43,340 nt of DNA from an uncultured Clostridia bacterium. GTDB taxonomy: Bacteria; Bacillota; Clostridia; Christensenellales; HGM11417. This document shows, piece by piece, positions 1 to 6,774 of the stretch. The position numbers were made by a program, and so were the translations under genes. The DNA lies in the NCBI GenBank assembly GCA_944332455.1, contig CALVJY010000003.1:113988-157327 (forward strand). The letters are read 5' to 3'. Numbering within the stretch: the first letter of the stretch is position 1; each line of letters begins with the position of its first letter. The notes beneath the pieces were generated by a model, which worked only from the letters and a program-made list of their open reading frames with translations, searched no databases and was not told where the DNA came from.

Positions 1-115
1 AGATCTTTCGGTCTCCTCGCTGAATGTGGACAACGGCACCCTGAAGGTGGAAGGACAGATCGACGCGCTGAGGTACCGAACCGGCGAGAGCGGACTGAAG
101 CGGCTGTTCCGATGA
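1..115 (+). CDS. yabP: Sporulation protein YabP, C-terminal end (partial)
   Basis: The window opens inside this gene, and the reading frame starts at base 2. The visible 37 residues contain SSLNVDNGTLKVEGQI and end in GLKRLFR. This matches the C-terminus of YabP, a small protein needed for spore coat/cortex assembly in Bacillus subtilis. The stop overlaps the yabQ start by ATGA at 112-115, the usual yabP-yabQ coupling. The gene continues upstream of the window, so its length and start cannot be judged. The identification rests on this short tail plus the yabQ and divIC synteny. Confidence 0.8.
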   Translation, partial: DLSVSSLNVDNGTLKVEGQIDALRYRTGESGLKRLFR

Positions 116-384
116 ATCTGTTCCTCACCCAGAACCAGCCGCTCGAGGCCCTCCTGCTGTTCGCCTGCGGCGCGGCGGCCGGGGGGCTTTTTGAGCTGCT
201 CGGCCTGCTGCGAAAGGGGCGGCACTCTATCGTATGCGCGGCGCTGGATCTGGTTTACTGTCTGGTCGTCTTTGCCCTCTTTGCGGGGACGGCCTTTGTC
301 GCCTGCGCGCTGGAACTGCGGTGGTATGTGTTCGTCCTGCCCGCGCTGGGCTTTGCCGCCGTCCGCCTGCTGAAAAGGCGGTAA
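112..384 (+). CDS. yabQ: Spore cortex biosynthesis protein YabQ
   Basis: This 90-residue, strongly hydrophobic protein has about three predicted membrane segments (roughly residues 11-32, 42-64 and 68-86) and ends in a basic LLKRR tail. YabQ is a membrane protein required for spore cortex formation, and in Bacillus the order is yabP-yabQ-divIC. The start is fixed by the ATGA overlap with yabP. In the ancestral arrangement divIC would follow directly. Here about 3.9 kb, containing a repeat region, a MarR gene and an ABC transporter, lies between. The family is divergent, so the name leans on synteny as well as topology. Confidence 0.75.
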   Translation: MNLFLTQNQPLEALLLFACGAAAGGLFELLGLLRKGRHSIVCAALDLVYCLVVFALFAGTAFVACALELRWYVFVLPALGFAAVRLLKRR

Positions 385-881
385 GCTTTCCTTTCGGGAC
401 AAGCCCCCCCTTCGGGACAAGCCCCCCTTCGGGGCAGCTCTCGATTTTTCGGTCTGCGTCAGGCCTTCCGCTCTTCTCGTTCCGACCTCTTTGGAACAGC
501 ACGGGATCTCGCCGTGCGCCTCCGAGATAAACGCCACTCGAAAAAATCCGCCTCGCCTTCTTCGGGCGGCCCGATTTTGGGTCTGCGTCAAGCCCTCCGC
601 TCTTCTCGTTCCGACCTCTTTGGAACAGCACGGGATCTCGCCGTGCGCCTCCGAGATAAACGCCACTCGAAAAATCCGCCTCGCCTTCTTCGGGCGGCCC
701 GATTTTGGGCCTGCCGGACCCGTACGTTCTGCTCTTCCGTTTGTCCCCCGGCTCTTCCGGGCTGCGCCGCCCGGCCCTCTCCTCTTTGGACGGACGTTCA
801 GCCCCTCTCCTCCGGTCTCCGGCCGCAGCAGACTTTGCCCGAATTTTTTGTCCTTTTGCGGGAAGGCGCCCCCCCAATTTG
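385..881 (+). repeat. Gap with nested tandem duplications (18-bp and 130-bp units)
   Basis: This is a non-coding stretch between yabQ and the marR promoter. A short unit beginning TTCGGGACAAGCCCCCC occurs at 393-410 and 411-427 and begins again at 428. A much longer unit occupies 442-571 (130 bp) and 572-699 (128 bp), nearly identical, and a third copy begins at 700 before diverging. Each long unit contains an inverted repeat GCACGG-7-CCGTGC and a CCGCC...GGCGG pair, so its transcript could fold. Frames open through the repeats in several phases, as expected of GC-rich repetitive DNA, and none has a ribosome binding site. No terminator for yabPQ is obvious. Confidence 0.85.
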
Positions 882-910
882 TTGACAGGGCGCTTCTCTT
901 CTGCTATAAT
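882..910 (+). promoter_or_regulatory. Consensus sigma-A promoter of marR-ABC, with palindromic operator downstream
   Basis: TTGACA at 882-887, a 17-bp spacer and TATAAT at 905-910 match the vegetative promoter consensus exactly. Just downstream, at the expected start point, lies CTAAC-AGC-GTTAG (913-925), and the -10 itself lies inside GCTATAATAGC (903-913). Dyads over a promoter of a marR gene are the usual autorepression arrangement. The operator role is inferred. Confidence 0.85.
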
Positions 911-944
911 AGCTAACAGCGTTAGGAAACCGAGGAGCACGGAC

Positions 945-1349
945 ATGAGCGGAAACGAAGCCGCAAAAAAACTTTATCAGGTATGCACAAAGGCGGATAT
1001 CCGCCCCTTTCTGCGCTTTTTTGAGGACGGGTTCCAGGGGACCTGCCTGATCCTGAAGATCCTCCGGGACGCCGGCCAGCTGACGGCAGGCGAGATCGCC
1101 AAGAGGCTGGACGTCAGCACGGCCCGGGTGGCCGCCGCCTTGAATTCTCTGGAAAAAAAGGGCTGTGTGGAACGGCTGAAAAGTGCGACGGACGGGCGGA
1201 TGGTGGTCGTTCGACTGACCGCTTCCGGCCGGGCGGCGCTGGAGAGCCGGGAAGAACAGCTGCTGGCCATCATCGGCCGCATTTTGGGCAAACTGACGGA
1301 GGAAGAACTGCTCAGTCTGCTGCATATCATCGAAAAACTCGTAAAGTGA
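945..1349 (+). CDS. MarR-family winged-helix transcriptional regulator
   Basis: The 134-residue length and architecture are typical of MarR: an N-terminal helical dimerisation segment, a winged HTH (ILRDAGQLTAGEIAKRLDVS then ARVAAALNSLEKKGCVERL, about residues 38-80), the wing (DGRMVVVRLTASGR, about 83-96) and a C-terminal helix. The ATG at 945 follows an AGGAG at about 933-937. A longer open frame upstream runs through repeats and the promoter and is rejected. The gene is 49 bp ahead of the ABC transporter on the same strand, so it very likely controls that exporter and itself. MarR proteins usually respond to small phenolic or antibiotic-like ligands; the ligand here is unknown. Confidence 0.92.
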   Translation: MSGNEAAKKLYQVCTKADIRPFLRFFEDGFQGTCLILKILRDAGQLTAGEIAKRLDVSTARVAAALNSLEKKGCVERLKSATDGRMVVVRLTASGRAALESREEQLLAIIGRILGKLTEEELLSLLHIIEKLVK

Positions 1350-1398
1350 CTCTTTGGGTCCGCTTTGCGAAATTTTTTTTACAGGACAGGGAACGACC

Positions 1399-4095
1399 AT
1401 GCTGGAACTGAAAGAGCTGAAGAAAGATTACCTCGTCGGCGGCGGCAAGGTGGAGGCCCTCAAGGGCATCGACATCACCTTCCGCGACAGCGAATTCGTG
1501 GCCATTCTGGGCCCCTCCGGCTGCGGCAAGACCACCCTTTTGAACCTGATCGGGGGGCTGGATCACGCCACAAAAGGGGATCTGATCATCGACGGGATCA
1601 GCACAAAGCGCTACACCGACCGGGACTGGGACACCTACCGCAATCACCGCATCGGCTTTGTCTTTCAAAGCTACAACCTGATCCCCCATCAGACCGTGCT
1701 GGAGAACGTGGAGCTGGCCCTGACCATCGCCGGGCTGGAGAAAAACGAGCGGATCCGCCGCGCCCGGGAGGCGCTGGACAAAGTGGGGCTGAAGGATCAG
1801 TACGACAAAAAGCCCAATCAGCTTTCGGGCGGACAGTGCCAGCGGGTGGCCATCGCCCGGGCCCTGGTCAACGAACCCGAAATTTTGCTGGCCGACGAGC
1901 CCACCGGGGCGCTGGACAGCGTGACCAGCATCCAGGTCATGGACCTGCTGCGGGAGATCGCCGCCGACCGGCTGGTCATCATGGTCACCCACAACCCCGA
2001 GCTGGCCGAAAAGTACGCTACCCGCATCATCCGCCTGCGGGACGGCAGCGTGGTCTCCGACTCCGCCCCCTTTGCCCCTCCCGCCCCCGCCGCGGAGACC
2101 GAGCCGACCGAGACGGCAAAGGACCGCAAAAAACGGAAAAGAGAGGAAAAAGTCCGGCACTCCAAGCTGTCGTTCTGGACGGCCTTCAAACTGTCCGCCC
2201 GCAACCTGCGCTCCAAATTCAAGCGGACCCTGCTGGTCTGCTTGGCCGGCTCCATCGGCATCATCGGGGTGGCCTCGGTGCTGGCGGTCTCCACCGGCGT
2301 GCAGGACTACATCCGGCGGATGCAGGACGACATGCTGTCCGGCAACCCCATCAGCGTCAGCCGGAACGCCCTGGATCTTTCCATCCTGCTGACCGGCACC
2401 CCGCAGTCGCAGGGCGACGCCCTGAAACAGGCCGTGGAGGACGGCTGGATCAACGTGGACTCCCTCATCGACTACCTGGTGGAATTCGGGGACGATCTGT
2501 CCTCGATGATGATCGAAAACAACCTGACCCAGGAATATCTGGACTTTCTGTCGGCCATGCCCGCAGAATACTACTCGGCCATGCTGTCCGATTTCGGCAT
2601 CGAGATCGCCAACAACCTGTACACCGACTTTGATATGACGGGCCAGCAGGACGAAGACGGGCAGGATCCTGTGCTCTCCCTCTCCGCGGTCAAGCAGATG
2701 TACACCGACATGCTGGAACAGTCCGATTACGGCAATTTTTCCTCCTTTATCGCCTACCTGTCCGACACCTTTGCGCAGGCCCCCTCCGAGGCCGACTTCA
2801 TCCTCTCCCAGTACGACTTTGTGACGCCGGAGGAGAGCAGCAGGATCGCCACCGAGGCCAACGAGATCATGATCGTGGTCAGCAACGAGACCGAACTGAC
2901 CGATCTGCTGCTGGCCCAGCTGGGGTACTACTCCCAGGAGGAATTTTTCAATCTGATGTACAAGGCCGCGGAGGATCCCAAATACGATCCCTCCCTGGAC
3001 AAGGACCGCTTTTCCTACGAGGAACTGCTGGGCAAGACCTTTACCTGGTACCCCAACGACACCATTTACCAAAAAAACGAGGAAGCGACGGCTTCCCTCT
3101 CTCCTTTCACCTACTCGGCCTACGCCGACGAGCGCTGGGAGGGCGGCATCGATCTGACCGTGACGGCTATTTTACGCCCCAAGGAGAACATCTCCTACGG
3201 CTGTCTGGAGAGCGGATTCTACTATACCGAAGCCCTGACCAAAACCATTCTGCAGGACAGCCTGACCTCCGAGATCGTGCGGTATCTGATCGAAAACGAA
3301 GAGGACGCCTTTAACAGCGGCAGCTACAACGACATGAACTTCGGCATCTCTTACACCTACGACTACTTTTTCGAAGGGCAGGAGTTCGCCGATCAGATCG
3401 GATTCGTGGGCTCGGCGGAGAATATGATGCCAGCCATGGGCTCCGACTCCCCTACCTTTTACACCCTGACTTTGGGAGACCTCGGGGGACAGGAACTGCC
3501 CGAATCGGTGGACATCTACCCCGTCAATTTTGAAAACAAAGACCTGGTGACAGACTACCTGGACCTTTGGAACTCGGATGAGGACATCGTGGTGAACGGG
3601 ATCACGCTGACTCCCGAGGATCGGGACACCATCAACTACACCGACAACCTTTCGGTCATCATCGCCATGGTCAACAACATGATCCAGATCGTGACCACAG
3701 CCCTCATCGCCTTCACCTCCCTCTCCCTGGTGGTCTCCACCGTGATGATCGCCATCATCACCTACGTCTCGGTCATCGAGCGGATCAAGGAGATCGGGGT
3801 CATCCGCTCCCTGGGCGGACGGAAAAAGGACGTCTCCATGCTGTTCGTCTCCGAGAGCCTGCTGATCGGCGGGGTCTCCGGCCTGATCGGCCTGGCGGTG
3901 ACCTACGTCATCGCGGGGATCATCAATCTGATCATTGCGGCCTCGGCTCCGGGCGTGGGCGCCATCGCCACCCTCACCCTGCCGGCGGCCCTGATCATGC
4001 TGGCCATCAGCGTGGGCCTGACCCTGATCTCCGGGCTGGTCCCCGCAAGTTTAGCCGCCAAAAAGGACCCCGTGGAGGCCCTGCGCAGCGAATAA
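1399..4095 (+). CDS. ABC transporter, fused ATPase-FtsX/MacB-type permease (898 aa)
   Basis: An N-terminal ATPase (about residues 1-230) carries Walker [10 protein letters not shown], signature LSGGQ, Walker [13 protein letters not shown] and the switch histidine in MVTHN. A charged linker rich in K/R/E follows. A MacB/FtsX-type permease then has TM1 near residue 285 (LLVCLAGSIGIIGVASVLAV), a long extracytoplasmic domain of about 450 residues, and three C-terminal TM helices ending in LRSE. MacB-family systems extract peptides, lipoproteins or antibiotics from the membrane rather than importing solutes. The start at 1399 is preceded by AGGGA, and the frame upstream into marR is not used. It is cotranscribed with marR and paralogous to the protein at 6775-9090. 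The substrate is unknown. Confidence 0.9.
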   Translation: MLELKELKKDYLVGGGKVEALKGIDITFRDSEFVAILGPSGCGKTTLLNLIGGLDHATKGDLIIDGISTKRYTDRDWDTYRNHRIGFVFQSYNLIPHQTVLENVELALTIAGLEKNERIRRAREALDKVGLKDQYDKKPNQLSGGQCQRVAIARALVNEPEILLADEPTGALDSVTSIQVMDLLREIAADRLVIMVTHNPELAEKYATRIIRLRDGSVVSDSAPFAPPAPAAETEPTETAKDRKKRKREEKVRHSKLSFWTAFKLSARNLRSKFKRTLLVCLAGSIGIIGVASVLAVSTGVQDYIRRMQDDMLSGNPISVSRNALDLSILLTGTPQSQGDALKQAVEDGWINVDSLIDYLVEFGDDLSSMMIENNLTQEYLDFLSAMPAEYYSAMLSDFGIEIANNLYTDFDMTGQQDEDGQDPVLSLSAVKQMYTDMLEQSDYGNFSSFIAYLSDTFAQAPSEADFILSQYDFVTPEESSRIATEANEIMIVVSNETELTDLLLAQLGYYSQEEFFNLMYKAAEDPKYDPSLDKDRFSYEELLGKTFTWYPNDTIYQKNEEATASLSPFTYSAYADERWEGGIDLTVTAILRPKENISYGCLESGFYYTEALTKTILQDSLTSEIVRYLIENEEDAFNSGSYNDMNFGISYTYDYFFEGQEFADQIGFVGSAENMMPAMGSDSPTFYTLTLGDLGGQELPESVDIYPVNFENKDLVTDYLDLWNSDEDIVVNGITLTPEDRDTINYTDNLSVIIAMVNNMIQIVTTALIAFTSLSLVVSTVMIAIITYVSVIERIKEIGVIRSLGGRKKDVSMLFVSESLLIGGVSGLIGLAVTYVIAGIINLIIAASAPGVGAIATLTLPAALIMLAISVGLTLISGLVPASLAAKKDPVEALRSE

Positions 4096-4101
4096 GACGA
4101 C

Positions 4102-4135
4102 GGGATCGGGGGCTCCTCCGATCCCTCTCTTTTTC
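4102..4135 (+). terminator. Intrinsic terminator after the MarR-ABC cassette
   Basis: The stem GGGATCGG (4102-4109) pairs with CCGATCCC (4118-4125) across an 8-nt loop and is followed by TCTCTTTTT. The 3' arm and U-tract are part of an exact 22-bp tandem duplication (4119-4140 and 4141-4162), so the second copy has a U-tract without a matching 5' arm. Confidence 0.75.
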
Positions 4136-4162
4136 ACGAACGATCCCTCTCTTTTTCACGAA
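4119..4162 (+). repeat. Exact 22-bp tandem duplication over the terminator tail
   Basis: The unit CGATCCCTCTCTTTTTCACG plus AA occurs twice head to tail without mismatch. It duplicates the descending arm and U-tract of the preceding terminator. Exact identity implies a recent slippage-type event. Confidence 0.95.
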
Positions 4163-4224
4163 GGGGCAGGATCTTGTTGGTTTGGTGAAAAAACAAAGGC
4201 TTTCGGCTTTTTGGAGAGGATTTA

Positions 4225-4253
4225 TTGCATTTTTCCTCAAAGTAGTGTATAAT
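4225..4253 (+). promoter_or_regulatory. Sigma-A promoter of divIC-ppx-M50 operon
   Basis: TTGCAT (4225-4230), a 17-bp spacer and TATAAT (4248-4253) lie 62 bp ahead of divIC. This gives divIC its own promoter, which fits its separation from yabPQ by the MarR-ABC cassette. Confidence 0.8.
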
Positions 4254-4315
4254 AGAAGTATCCGAGCGAACGGACGGAAGGCCCTCTGCCCGTCCGCGCT
4301 CCCCGGAGGATTCCC

Positions 4316-4597
4316 ATGAACGAACATCAACTGAAAAGGCGGATCCAGATCATCACGGCGGTGGCCGTCTGCGTGCTGGCAGCCCTCATCCTGACCCTGA
4401 TCGGGCAGTGGATGTCGCTGATCCAGCTGCGCAGCAAGCAGGCCGCTCTGCAGGCCGAGCTGGACAAGCTGGACCAGACCGCCACCGGCATCGAGGCCGA
4501 GATCGCCTACAAGGAGAGCGAGCAGTACGTGGAACAGTACGCCCGCGAGGAACTGGGCATGACCAAGCCCGACGAAGACAAATTTGTGGTGGAATGA
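4316..4597 (+). CDS. divIC: Septum formation initiator DivIC/FtsB family
   Basis: This 93-residue protein has a short basic cytoplasmic start (MNEHQLKRRIQ), a single TM helix (about residues 11-31), a leucine-rich coiled coil (about 33-62, LRSKQAALQAELDKLDQ) and the family end motif YAREELGMTKPDED. DivIC/FtsB proteins form the FtsL-DivIC-DivIB complex that links the divisome to septal peptidoglycan synthesis. GGAGGA at 4305-4310 supports the start. The stop overlaps the next gene by ATGA, implying translational coupling. In Bacillus divIC follows yabPQ; here it keeps that neighbourhood after an insertion. Confidence 0.9.
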   Translation: MNEHQLKRRIQIITAVAVCVLAALILTLIGQWMSLIQLRSKQAALQAELDKLDQTATGIEAEIAYKESEQYVEQYAREELGMTKPDEDKFVVE

Positions 4598-5454
4598 AGG
4601 CTGTCATTGACATCGGCTCCAATTCGGTCCGCCTGATGCTGAAGGAGGGCTCCTCCGTCCGCAAGACGCTGGAGACCACCCGGCTCAGCCAGGGCCTGGA
4701 CGGGAGCGGAAAACTGCTGCCAGAGGCCATGGAGCGGACGGCGCGGGCGATTGCGGACTTTGTCCGCCAGGCCCGGGAAGCAGGGGCAGATCCCCTGCTG
4801 TTCGCCACCGAGGCCGTGCGAAAGGCCGAAAACGGCGGAGATTTTTGCGAACTGGTGCGGGCGCGCACCGGGGCGCGCATCGAAGTTCTGACCGGCGAGC
4901 AGGAGGCCCTCTGCGGCTACCTGGGCGGGGCCGCCGCCTTTTCGGATGCGGAAGGCCTTTGCACCGTGGACATCGGCGGGGCCAGCACCGAGCTGACCTC
5001 CGGCCGGAACGGCAGGCCGGTCTTTCTGACCTCCCTTCCCCTTGGGGTGGTCCGCCTTGCCGACGCCTGCGGGCGGGACCGGAAGCGGACGGAGGCCCGG
5101 ATCGCCGACGAACTGGCCCGATGCGAAAAGGTTCCCCCGGCCGCCCGGCTGCTTGCGGTGGGAGGCACCGCCACCACGCTGGCCGCGGTGGATCTGGCCC
5201 TTCCGGTCTACGATCCCAAACGGGTGCACGGACATTTTCTCAGCCTTCCCGCCCTGAAAGCCTGGGCGGACCGGCTGTTTTCGCTGGAGATCGGGGACAT
5301 CAAGGCCCTGCCCGGCATGGAGCCCAAGCGGGCGGACGTCATCGCGGGGGGCGCCGCTTTGCTGGCGGCCGTGACCGAATTTCTCGGCTTTGAGGGCTGC
5401 ACAGTCTCCGAGAGCGACAACATGGAGGGATATCTCCTGCTGAAAGGACTATGA
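4594..5454 (+). CDS. Ppx/GppA-family exopolyphosphatase / guanosine pentaphosphatase
   Basis: This 286-residue protein has the ASKHA-fold signatures of the family: VIDIGSNSVRLML (residues 4-16, phosphate 1), FATEAVR (about 70), VDIGGASTELTSG (about 124, phosphate 2) and LAVGGTATTLAAVDL (about 192, adenosine-like motif). It lacks the C-terminal HD-like extension of E. coli Ppx/GppA, giving the short form common in Gram-positives. Members hydrolyse polyphosphate and/or pppGpp, and sequence alone does not separate the two. It starts in the ATGA overlap with divIC and ends in another ATGA overlap with the protease gene, so the three are coupled. An in-frame opening further upstream has no ribosome site. 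Confidence 0.88.
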   Translation: MKAVIDIGSNSVRLMLKEGSSVRKTLETTRLSQGLDGSGKLLPEAMERTARAIADFVRQAREAGADPLLFATEAVRKAENGGDFCELVRARTGARIEVLTGEQEALCGYLGGAAAFSDAEGLCTVDIGGASTELTSGRNGRPVFLTSLPLGVVRLADACGRDRKRTEARIADELARCEKVPPAARLLAVGGTATTLAAVDLALPVYDPKRVHGHFLSLPALKAWADRLFSLEIGDIKALPGMEPKRADVIAGGAALLAAVTEFLGFEGCTVSESDNMEGYLLLKGL

Positions 5455-6629
5455 GAACATTTCTGCGAGGTCTCAAATACGTGGCGCTGTACCTCTTTCC
5501 CCTGCTCTGCCTGGGGGGAGAGGTCGTCCTCTTTTTACACTTCCGCACTTTCGAGGCCTCTTTCGTCCACTATGCGCTGGCAGCGGCGGCGGCCTTCGGC
5601 GGCTACCTGGTCGGGCGCTTTTTTCATTCCCTCTTCCACGAGACCGGCCATCTGATCTTCGGCCTCTGCAATGGGTTCGCCTTCTGCCAGATGCGCTTCG
5701 GCCCCCTGGAACTGCGCAAGACCAACGGGAAATACACCCTGAAATTCAACTTTAAAAACCGCTATGCCGGCAACCTGACCGTGGTCTCCACCCGGCCGGA
5801 GGAAGCCGAAAAGCGGATGGCCCGGATGACCTTCGGGGGGATCTTCGGCTCAGCCCTGTTCACCCTGCTGTGCCTCCTCCCCTATTGCTTCCCGGGCATG
5901 AACAGCTATTGGTTCGCCTTTTCGGCCACCTTTCTGCCCCCCAGCCTTTACCTGCTGCTGCTGAACGCCATGCCCTTTTGCCAGGAGGGCGTCTACACCG
6001 ACGGCGCCCTGTTGAAGGGCTTCCGGAAAAGGGAGGCCGGCGCCCTGATCGCGGCCCGGCTGAGCGTCATTCAGAGCCTGCTGTTCGGCGGGGTGCGGCC
6101 CAAAGATCTGGATCCGGACTACTTCGAGGGGCTGCCCGTGGCCGCCGACAACGACGTCAACAAGATCCAGATGCAGGTCTACCGCTACGCCAAGGCCCTG
6201 GACGAGGGCGACGAGGCCGGACAGGAGAACTGCGTCCGCTTTTTGGAAGAGCACTGGGAAGACCTTCCCGACATCTTCCGGGACTCGGTGCGCACCGACA
6301 TCTGCTACCACAACATCACGGTCCGCAGGGACCTGGAAAAGGCCAGAGATCAGTTCACCCGCCTGAAGCCCTTTCTGGACGAGGATCTGAACGTGTGCAA
6401 CCTGCGCATCCGCATGGCCTACGAGCTGTACTGCCAGGAAAAGCCCCGGCTGGCCATTCAGACCGGCAAGACCGCCCGGGAGGTGGCCCCCTCCTTTCCC
6501 CTGCCCGGCATCGCCGCCATGGAACTGAACCTGATCGCCGACATGGAGACGGTCGCCCGGGAGCAGGCCGACCGCGAGAAAAAGCGCACGCTTTCCGGCA
6601 TGGGCGAGCTGACCCCCTACAGGGGATGA
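5451..6629 (+). CDS. M50 (site-2-protease-like) membrane metalloprotease with helical C-terminal half
   Basis: This 392-residue protein has several TM helices in the first about 180 residues. A zinc-binding HETGH (residues 63-67) and a later N172-AMP...TD184-G motif match the HExxH and NxxP...DG pair that supplies the third ligand in site-2 proteases. The second half (about 190-392) is soluble, charged and helix-rich, with spaced hydrophobics that suggest TPR-like repeats. I did not identify a named domain there. Site-2 proteases cleave within membranes, as SpoIVFB does to pro-sigma-K. Coupling by ATGA to ppx and thus to divIC hints at a division or sporulation substrate, which is inference. 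Confidence 0.75.
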   Translation: MRTFLRGLKYVALYLFPLLCLGGEVVLFLHFRTFEASFVHYALAAAAAFGGYLVGRFFHSLFHETGHLIFGLCNGFAFCQMRFGPLELRKTNGKYTLKFNFKNRYAGNLTVVSTRPEEAEKRMARMTFGGIFGSALFTLLCLLPYCFPGMNSYWFAFSATFLPPSLYLLLLNAMPFCQEGVYTDGALLKGFRKREAGALIAARLSVIQSLLFGGVRPKDLDPDYFEGLPVAADNDVNKIQMQVYRYAKALDEGDEAGQENCVRFLEEHWEDLPDIFRDSVRTDICYHNITVRRDLEKARDQFTRLKPFLDEDLNVCNLRIRMAYELYCQEKPRLAIQTGKTAREVAPSFPLPGIAAMELNLIADMETVAREQADREKKRTLSGMGELTPYRG

Positions 6630-6660
6630 ACCTTTTCCCTCTCCGGACGAAATGAACAGA

Positions 6661-6696
6661 CGAAAAGAGCCTCGGATCCATCCGAGGCTCTTTTCG
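6661..6696 (+). terminator. Strong bidirectional terminator between convergent operons
   Basis: A perfect 16-bp stem (6661-6676 with 6681-6696) and a TCCA loop. The arms begin CGAAAAGAGCC and end GGCTCTTTTCG, so both strands have a U-rich 3' arm. It lies between the rightward M50 gene and the leftward ABC gene ending at 6775. Confidence 0.9.
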
Positions 6697-6774
6697 TAAA
6701 GAAGGAAGAAGGTGAAAATGAAGCGTGCAAAGGAAGGTTCGCTCCGTAAAGAAGCGTAACAGGAAGGCCCGGCC

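Noticed and set aside
705..944. Longer form of the MarR protein
   Set aside because: The extension spans the 130-bp repeat and the consensus promoter; the ATG at 945 has an AGGAG.
1327..3072. Long antisense open frame (about 580 codons) opposite the first ABC gene, and similar ones opposite uvrC, recG, thrS, the ABC-2 permease and others
   Set aside because: They lie exactly over strongly supported genes, have low-complexity G/H/Q/R-rich products and no ribosome sites; this is typical of high-GC third-position bias.
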